Origin: Microbacterium sp. W4I20
GTDB taxonomy: Bacteria; Actinomycetota; Actinomycetes; Actinomycetales; Microbacteriaceae
Direction: 5' to 3'
DNA length: 64,000 bases
NCBI RefSeq assembly: GCF_030816505.1
Contig: NZ_JAUSYB010000002.1
Coordinates: 65,824-129,823 of the forward strand
Positions 58,929 through 64,000 of this stretch are shown in pieces. Position 1 is the first letter of the stretch, and every line of letters begins with the position of its first letter. The notes below the pieces were generated by a model. The model did not search any database. It was not told the origin of the DNA and worked only from the letters and a program-made list of their open reading frames with translations. The position numbers and the translations under genes are program-made.

Positions 58929-59569
58929 TTCGCGTCTTTCTGGTCGACGATCACGAGATGGTGCGGCGTGGAATCGCGCAACTGATCGACGCGGAGGCCG
59001 ACCTCTCGGTGATCGGCGAAGCGGGCACGTTTCGCGAGGCCGTCCGGCGAATCGATGCCACCCAACCCGACGTCGCTGTTCTCGATGTCCGGCTCCCCGA
59101 TGGTGACGGGGTGACCCTCTGCCGCGACATCCGTTCCGCGCACCCGAAGATCGCCTGTCTCATCCTGACGGCCTACGACGATGACGATGCCCTGCGTTCG
59201 GCGATCCTGGCTGGCGCCAATGGGTACGTCCTCAAAGACATCCGCAGTGGCGCACTCATCGACGCCATCCGCCGCGCCGCTGCCGGAAGTTCGATCCAAT
59301 CCGACGACGTGCAGCGCCGTGGGGTGTCTGCCATCCGACCGACCCCACAGAGCGTCAACGAACCCGCCAACCTCGACCTCACGATGCGGGAAAGCCAGGT
59401 GCTCGACCTCATCACGGGCGGCCTAACTAATCGTGAGATCGGAGCACGACTCGGTCTTGCCGAGAAGACGGTGAAGAATTACGTGAGCGGGCTGCTCGCG
59501 AAGCTCGGAATGGAACGGCGCACTCAGGCGGCGGTTTTTGGTTCCGAACGGAAACACACGACATCCTGA
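58925..59569 (+). CDS. NarL/LuxR-type response regulator, DevR/DosR-like
   Basis: This 214-residue protein has a receiver domain with the acid pair DD at 8-9, phospho-site Asp54 in AVLDVRLPDGDG and Thr/Tyr switch LILTAYDDDD. The output domain is NarL-type: LTMRESQVLDLITGGLTNRE, then IGARLGLAEKTVKNYVSGLL, close to the DevR helix K-T-V-K-N-Y-V-S. It overlaps the kinase gene by four bases, so the pair forms a two-component system. Likely targets include the Usp and DoxX genes just upstream. Confidence 0.93.
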   Translation: MIRVFLVDDHEMVRRGIAQLIDAEADLSVIGEAGTFREAVRRIDATQPDVAVLDVRLPDGDGVTLCRDIRSAHPKIACLILTAYDDDDALRSAILAGANGYVLKDIRSGALIDAIRRAAAGSSIQSDDVQRRGVSAIRPTPQSVNEPANLDLTMRESQVLDLITGGLTNREIGARLGLAEKTVKNYVSGLLAKLGMERRTQAAVFGSERKHTTS

Positions 59570-59776
59570 GCCCTTCCAACGGCACTATCGGCTCTTCAGC
59601 GGGGACAGACCGGATGCTCCCCCGGGGAGCTATGTCGACCGACGACGCCGACGCGCCCGCCTATGAGGTGCAGACGAGGAGAACCCTGAACACAGCTGCG
59701 ATCGGAGCACTCGCCATCCCCACAAGCTTCTCGTCATACGGGCGTCTCGCCGAAGCCTCCTCACGCCGGCGCCCAA

Positions 59777-59796
59777 GATAGGTCCTAAGACCTATC
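59777..59796. repeat. Inverted repeat just before twin-hairpin copy E
   Basis: GATAGGTC-CTAA-GACCTATC has 8-bp arms. GATAGG recurs right before the TTGACG of copy E and in copy D. Confidence 0.5.
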
Positions 59797-59820
59797 GGGA
59801 GACTGGACGGAAGCGATAGG

Positions 59821-59922
59821 TTGACGTCAGACCGCATGAAACGGCGATCTATGGGCCGGTGAAGTCCCCAGCAACGCCGGCTGGTGGTCCCGAGGGTTCC
59901 CCAGACCTGCCGGGACCACCCC
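59821..59922 (+). ncRNA. Twin-hairpin repeat, copy E
   Basis: TTGACG at 59821, then the conserved CGCATGAAACGGCGATCTATG. Stem 1 is GCCGGTG/CGCCGGC (one G-U pair) with loop AAGTCCCCAGCAA. Stem 2 is GGTGGTCCCG/CGGGACCACC with GTTCCCCAGACC. It is the cleanest copy. It lies in the 59570-60024 gap between convergent genes with no gene following, so a role as a leader of a downstream gene is unlikely for this copy. Confidence 0.65.
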
Positions 59923-60024
59923 TTCAACACATACGCGCGACGGCCAACGTGCTCCTTCCGCGCGCAACGGGAGCCGGGCTTAGTCAGCGATAGCGTCGCT
60001 ATGCTCCGCCGCGGTCGCTGTTCG

Positions 60025-60405
60025 TCAGCGTCCGAGGCTCGCCTGCATCATCCCGGCGCCGATGCCCCAGGCTGCCAGAGCGGCTACCGATCCAACGAGC
60101 GGGAGCCACCATGCAGGACGCCGACGTATCAGCCGGATGATTGTCCAGATCGCTGCTGCGATGAAGATAAGCGGTGGGGCCACGAGGGCGAGGTAGTAGC
60201 CGGCGGTCATTACCCCGAAATCGCAGTTCGTGCCGGACCCGCACCCGTCCGAGACCATGGCGAGGAACAGCGACACGAACGCGAGCATTGCGAATCCGAT
60301 GAAGCCGGCAATCAGGAGGATGCTGGATGCCACGACGTCACCGACTCGGACCGGCCGCCGCTGCGCGCCATGACCAACAGCAGGGGGCGCGAACGGATCA
60401 GGCAT
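60025..60405 (-). CDS. DUF6264-like small membrane protein
   Basis: This 126-residue protein has a Pro-rich N-terminus ending RRPVRVGDVVASSILL, then three TM segments (LIAGFIGFAMLAFVSLFLAM, GYYLALVAPPLIFIAAAIWT, LPLVGSVAALAAWGIGAGMM). A loop with two Cys (DGCGSGTNCDFG) lies between TM1 and TM2, and the R-R-P-A-W-W-L-P boundary is typical. This fits the DUF6264 family of Microbacteriaceae. Function unknown. Confidence 0.7.
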   Translation of the reverse strand: MPDPFAPPAVGHGAQRRPVRVGDVVASSILLIAGFIGFAMLAFVSLFLAMVSDGCGSGTNCDFGVMTAGYYLALVAPPLIFIAAAIWTIIRLIRRRPAWWLPLVGSVAALAAWGIGAGMMQASLGR

Positions 60406-60518
60406 GGAACGAGACTACGGGCCGCTCGTCCACAGAAGTGTGGAGCGGCAAATGATCAGGCGATCCGCTAGGGCGCATCTGGGGCTCGCGCGCCGATCCT
60501 CAGCCATTCCGCGTTGGG

Positions 60519-60559
60519 GCCTTCCACCGAGGAGCCCCAGTCATCGCTCGGTGGAAAGC
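60519..60559. repeat. Long-stem hairpin repeat, copy 3
   Basis: GCCTTCCACCGAG and CTCGGTGGAAAGC form a 13-bp stem with one mismatch, loop containing GAGCCCCAGTC. The stem core changed from CGC/GCG in copies 1-2 to ACC/GGT here, so pairing is conserved. Nothing else is seen in 60406-60815. Confidence 0.55.
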
Positions 60560-60815
60560 TCAGAACGCATGGCGCGAATCATCCCCAGTTCCAGCACGGC
60601 GCCCCTGCGAGCAGGGTACGCGTTCCCGGAGGGGGCGTCCGGATCGAGCTGGCTCACTGGTTCCACGATTCGCTGTAGGACCTTCGGCCCTATCGTCGTC
60701 TCTACGCGCGACGCAGGCTGGTCGGTGTGAAGGACCGCGACCAGGGAATGGGGCCGATCCTTCGTGCACTAGCGCCGCTTCCGGCGTCGGTGCCTTTTCG
60801 GAGGGGGAACTTCTC

Positions 60816-61418
60816 ATGCGCAAGCCCACGATTCGTACTCGGCGACTCGCCACGTTCATCGTCGGTCCTACCGCGATTGTGATCGCAGGACTCATGGTCT
60901 GGCAGGGATCCAACGCTGCCTTCACGGCGACCACCCGCAACACCGGCAGCAACTGGGAGACTGGGTCGGTGATCCTGTCGGATGACGACCTCGGCGCGGC
61001 TGCCTTCCGCATCGACGGAGTCACCCCCGGCCAAACCGGATCGAAATGTCTCGTCGTCACCTCGCAGTCCACCGTTCCCGGACAGGTTCGCACCTACGTG
61101 CAGAACCTCGGAGCGCAGGGACTCGAGAACAACATCACCATCTCCCTGCAGCGCGGAACCGGTGGCAGCTTCGCCGATTGCACCGGGTTCGTGGCCACAA
61201 CCACTCTGCCTCCGCTGTCTCTGGCGACGATCAACACCGGCATCAACAACTACGCCACGGGCGTCCTGCCCTGGACCACCGCGGGGATCGCCGGAGAGGC
61301 CACGGTCTACAGGGCGACCTGGACCTTCGATGTCACCAGCTTGACCCAGGCGCAGATCGATGCGCTGCAGGGCAAGTCGGTCAGCGTCGACGTCGTCTGG
61401 GAACTGCAGTCCTCCTAA
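60816..61418 (+). CDS. SipW-type secreted protein (TasA/CalY-like signal)
   Basis: This 200-residue protein begins with a basic N-terminus and one TM (TFIVGPTAIVIAGLMVWQGS), then NAAFTATTRNTGSNWETGSV. The A-A-F-T-x-T-x-x-x-T-G-S-N-W motif marks SipW-dependent signal peptides cleaved by ER-type signal peptidases. The mature part is beta-rich with two Cys (SKCLVV, ADCTGF), like camelysin/TasA-type surface fibres. It lies 27 bp before the signal peptidase fusion and is its likely substrate. Confidence 0.75.
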   Translation: MRKPTIRTRRLATFIVGPTAIVIAGLMVWQGSNAAFTATTRNTGSNWETGSVILSDDDLGAAAFRIDGVTPGQTGSKCLVVTSQSTVPGQVRTYVQNLGAQGLENNITISLQRGTGGSFADCTGFVATTTLPPLSLATINTGINNYATGVLPWTTAGIAGEATVYRATWTFDVTSLTQAQIDALQGKSVSVDVVWELQSS

Positions 61419-61445
61419 TCGCTTCGGCGACTCGGAGGCAGAACA

Positions 61446-63734
61446 ATGACGGGGCAACCCGCGGGGGAGGAGCCCCCGACTCGGCGCGCAGCTGCGGCCG
61501 ACTGGGGGCTCCTGCTCGTGCGCCTGCTCGCACACGGATACCTAGTGTTCATCGTCGCGCTCGTAGGCTGTGCCACCCTTCCTATGGTGTTCGGGCTCAC
61601 GGGAACCGTGGTGCAAAGCGAATCGATGATGCCACACATCCGCATCGGCGACATCGTTCTCTCCCGGCCGTTGCCGGCACAGGCGGCCACGCCCCTCGGC
61701 CTGGTAGTGACCTTCCCCGCCGCCCCCGGGTCCGCGACACCGGGCATCCGACTGCACCGCGTGGTCGGAACGAACCCAGACGACACTCTGATCACGGCAG
61801 GTGACGCCAACCGGGATATGGATAGTGCTCCACTTGACCGCGCTGACATCATCGCGGTCGCCTCCCTCCTCATCCCCTGGATCGGCCTGCCAGCTTTCTG
61901 GTTACAGCACGGCCTCATCCTCCCGTTTGCCGGTTGGCTCACCGTCACCCTGCTGGCCCTGACAATCGAGTTCTTCGCGACACGGGCCGAGAACAGGGAA
62001 CGACGGGGACGCCGGCCCGAGCACATCCGACCGCCGCGGCGCCGCCGCGCTCTGAGCGGCACCGCGCATGCGCTGCCCGTCGCAGCGCTGGTGCTCTGCG
62101 CCGCACTGGTTGTCACCGCCCCTAACGCCCCGGCGGCCAGTGCCGCGTTCACGGCGGACACGGTCAACACGGCGAGCAACTGGGTCGCCGCGGTGGACCA
62201 GACTCCAACCAAACTCGTCTTTACCGCGAACCCGTCGAGCTCGACCGGTGGCACAACGTTCGCGACCCAGCCTGCTGTGAAGGTCCAAACCTCAAACGGC
62301 GGTCCGACCGTTAGCACCGTGCCCGTGACCCTGTCGATCACCACCCCTGCAGGTGCGACCCTCGCCTGCAGCTCCAACCCCGTGGCGGCGGTCGCCGGGA
62401 CGGCCCAGTTCTCGGGCTGCAAGATCGACAAAGCTGGCACCTACACGCTCACCGCAACCTCCCCCAACCTATCCGGAGCGACCAGCACCAACATCACCGT
62501 TACCGTCGGCCCGGCGATCAAGCTCTTGTTCTCGGCCACGCCAGGCAACACGGCCCGTAACACCGCCTTCACTAAGCAGCCGGTAGTCGTCGTGCAGGAC
62601 GCCGGAGGCAACACGGTCACCAGCAGCACCATCCCGATCACTCTGTCAATCACCAGCGGCACGTTGACCTGCACGAGCAATCCCAAGAACGCGGTGGCAG
62701 GCGTGGCGACATTCGCCGGATGCCGGATCGACCAGACCGGCAACCACATCCTCACAGCACGCTCCGGGGCCTTGAGCGGAGCCAGCTCCACATTCTCCAT
62801 CTTCTCGGTCGCCAGCAAACTGACCTTCGTTACATCCCCCGCGTCAACGGTAAGCGGCACGCCTTTCGCCAGCCAGCCGGTCGTCGCCATCCAGGACGCC
62901 ACCGGTTACACCACCAGCGGGACAAACCCCATCACCCTCACCCTCACCACCCCGGCAGGCGCGACACTCGCCTGCAGCCCCAACCCTGTCTCCGCCATCA
63001 ACGGCACCGCCACCTTCAGCGGATGCGCCGTCGGCAAAGCCGGCACCTACACCCTGACCGCTTCCACTACTGGCTTGAGCTCGGCAACCAGCACGAGCTT
63101 CACAATCAGCGCAGGCCCACCCACCCGCCTCGCCTTCACATCGTCACCATCGAGTTCGACAAGCTCGACCAGCTTCACCACCCAACCAATCGTCGCCATC
63201 CTCGACAACTTCGGAAACACCACCGGCAGCACGTCATCAGTGACTCTCGCCGTCACCACACCTGCCGGGACAAGCCTCGCTTGCACGAGCAACCCGAAAG
63301 TGGCCATCACCGGCATCGCCACCTTCTCGGGATGCCGCATCGCCCGGGCAGGAACCTACACCCTGAGCGCAACCGCGAGCGGGCTCACTTCCGCTGCAAG
63401 CGGTAGCTTCACCATTTCCGCCGGCCCCGCCGCAAAGGTCGCGATAACAACCGCACCCACCACCGCAGTCCGCGGTGTTGCGTTCCCCACCCAGCCCGCC
63501 ATCGCCATCCAAGACGCCGCAGGTAACCTCGTCTCGACCACGACCTTCGTCAGTCTCACAATCACATCTCCGACCGGCGGAGCAAACCTGGGGTGCTTCT
63601 TCAATCCGATCCTCACCGACGGAGGAACCGGTACGTTCACCGGATGCCGAATCGACCGCGCCGGGACATTCACCCTCACCGCAGCATCTCTCGGACTGAC
63701 GCCCGGTCAAAGCACGAGCTTCGTCGTCGGTTGA
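61446..63734 (+). CDS. SipW-like signal peptidase I fused to a signal-bearing Ig-like repeat surface protein
   Basis: This 762-residue protein has an ER-type signal peptidase I at 1-180: TM at ~22-48, catalytic Ser60 in VQSESMMPHIRIGDIV, His104 in RLHRVVG in place of the usual Lys, and Asp120 in AGDANRD. TM segments and an Arg-rich loop follow. A second signal region comes at ~206-235 (ALPVAALVLCAALVVTAPNA), ending ASAAFTADTVNTASNW, the same motif as its neighbour's. Five ~100-residue Ig-like repeats follow, each with two Cys. A protease joined to its own substrate type is unusual and implies self-cleavage. Confidence 0.8.
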   Translation: MTGQPAGEEPPTRRAAAADWGLLLVRLLAHGYLVFIVALVGCATLPMVFGLTGTVVQSESMMPHIRIGDIVLSRPLPAQAATPLGLVVTFPAAPGSATPGIRLHRVVGTNPDDTLITAGDANRDMDSAPLDRADIIAVASLLIPWIGLPAFWLQHGLILPFAGWLTVTLLALTIEFFATRAENRERRGRRPEHIRPPRRRRALSGTAHALPVAALVLCAALVVTAPNAPAASAAFTADTVNTASNWVAAVDQTPTKLVFTANPSSSTGGTTFATQPAVKVQTSNGGPTVSTVPVTLSITTPAGATLACSSNPVAAVAGTAQFSGCKIDKAGTYTLTATSPNLSGATSTNITVTVGPAIKLLFSATPGNTARNTAFTKQPVVVVQDAGGNTVTSSTIPITLSITSGTLTCTSNPKNAVAGVATFAGCRIDQTGNHILTARSGALSGASSTFSIFSVASKLTFVTSPASTVSGTPFASQPVVAIQDATGYTTSGTNPITLTLTTPAGATLACSPNPVSAINGTATFSGCAVGKAGTYTLTASTTGLSSATSTSFTISAGPPTRLAFTSSPSSSTSSTSFTTQPIVAILDNFGNTTGSTSSVTLAVTTPAGTSLACTSNPKVAITGIATFSGCRIARAGTYTLSATASGLTSAASGSFTISAGPAAKVAITTAPTTAVRGVAFPTQPAIAIQDAAGNLVSTTTFVSLTITSPTGGANLGCFFNPILTDGGTGTFTGCRIDRAGTFTLTAASLGLTPGQSTSFVVG

Positions 63735-63952
63735 TCGTCATCATGTCGACAGCGACCACACGACCTTGTTCTGACATCAGCACCCTTCACCGGCAGGTAC
63801 GTGATCCGTTGGGATGGAGTTCGTCGGCCCCTTCGGGCTGATCGGATCTCTCGGCTGCAGTGCGTGCTTGCGCGCGCAGCGTTCGGAGCTTGACGGCACC
63901 AGGCCGTTGACCTGTCGTCTCGGAGATCGGCTTCCGAGAATCGTCGGAAGGC

Positions 63953-64000
63953 TCAGGTCAGTCGTGCCGAGACGGTGAGGTCGTCGTCGGCCGTGACGCG
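63953..64000 (-). CDS. C-terminal end of an off-window gene
   Basis: The reverse strand from the edge reads RVTADDDLTVSARLT and a TGA at 63953-63955. Composition is protein-like but only 15 residues are visible, so no family can be given. It would be convergent with the signal peptidase fusion gene. No gene is seen in 63735-63952. Confidence 0.4.
   Translation of the reverse strand, partial: RVTADDDLTVSARLT

Noticed and set aside
1..64000. CRISPR arrays, rRNA, tRNA, insertion sequences, plasmid or phage replication genes
   Set aside because: I looked for direct repeats with regular spacers, transposase motifs and structural RNA genes and found none.

Overview
The window is GC-rich actinobacterial DNA and most likely comes from the Microbacteriaceae, close to Microbacterium. 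The evidence is three copies of a ~100-residue family I recognise as DUF7882, a DUF6264-like membrane protein, Microbacteriaceae-type Tat substrates, HxlR, AraC and MarR-era style regulators, and strong codon bias. No rRNA, tRNA, CRISPR array, replication gene or insertion sequence was found. It looks like an accessory-rich stretch of chromosome. All family names come from motif recognition, not from database searches.

Layout. 0-5 kb: an envelope-stress type operon (Ala/Lys-rich protein, holin-like protein, DUF3618), two DUF7882 genes, two copies of another small paralogous gene, and a DUF4383 protein. 5-23 kb: many short, loosely packed genes (NTF2-like, GNAT, epoxide hydrolase, HxlR pairs with DoxX and DUF1761, VanZ, GrpB, a lipoprotein), several decayed genes (M20 peptidase, ice-binding-like protein, resolvase, RES toxin), and most copies of a dispersed palindrome. 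23-33 kb: an accessory tatA, a Tat-exported protein, a frameshifted LuxR regulator, a MauE/thioredoxin-like protein, an AraC-AraC pair and a cluster of tiny membrane proteins. 33-41 kb: an orphan polysaccharide tyrosine autokinase with a decayed partial copy beside it, a Tat-exported repeat protein, an MFS-MerR divergent pair and a GNAT. 41-49 kb: a defence-island-like block with a serine recombinase, a coiled-coil/two-TM protein, a nuclease-NACHT protein, a DUF4238 protein, a SIR2 protein and remnants of SNase-like and YhcG-like genes. 49-60 kb: cupin/TetR/MFS, a CYP152 peroxygenase, an epimerase, a VIT transporter, and a DoxX, universal stress protein, DevS-like kinase and DevR-like regulator run. 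60-64 kb: a SipW-type secreted protein followed by a signal peptidase fused to its own Ig-like surface region.

Three repeat classes run through the window. First, a ~20-bp palindrome built on AAACGATCGTTT occurs at 14 sites, nearly all intergenic, all between 5.2 and 41.2 kb. Second, a ~100-bp unit with a TTGAC-like box and twin hairpins, both usually with a UCCCCAG loop, occurs five times and shows pairing-preserving changes; it may be a small RNA family. Third, a long-stem hairpin (GCCTTCC.../...GGAAGGC) occurs three times. The best candidates for undescribed biology are the twin-hairpin family, the palindrome, the two-gene coiled-coil/TM plus nuclease-NACHT unit, and the signal peptidase-substrate fusion.
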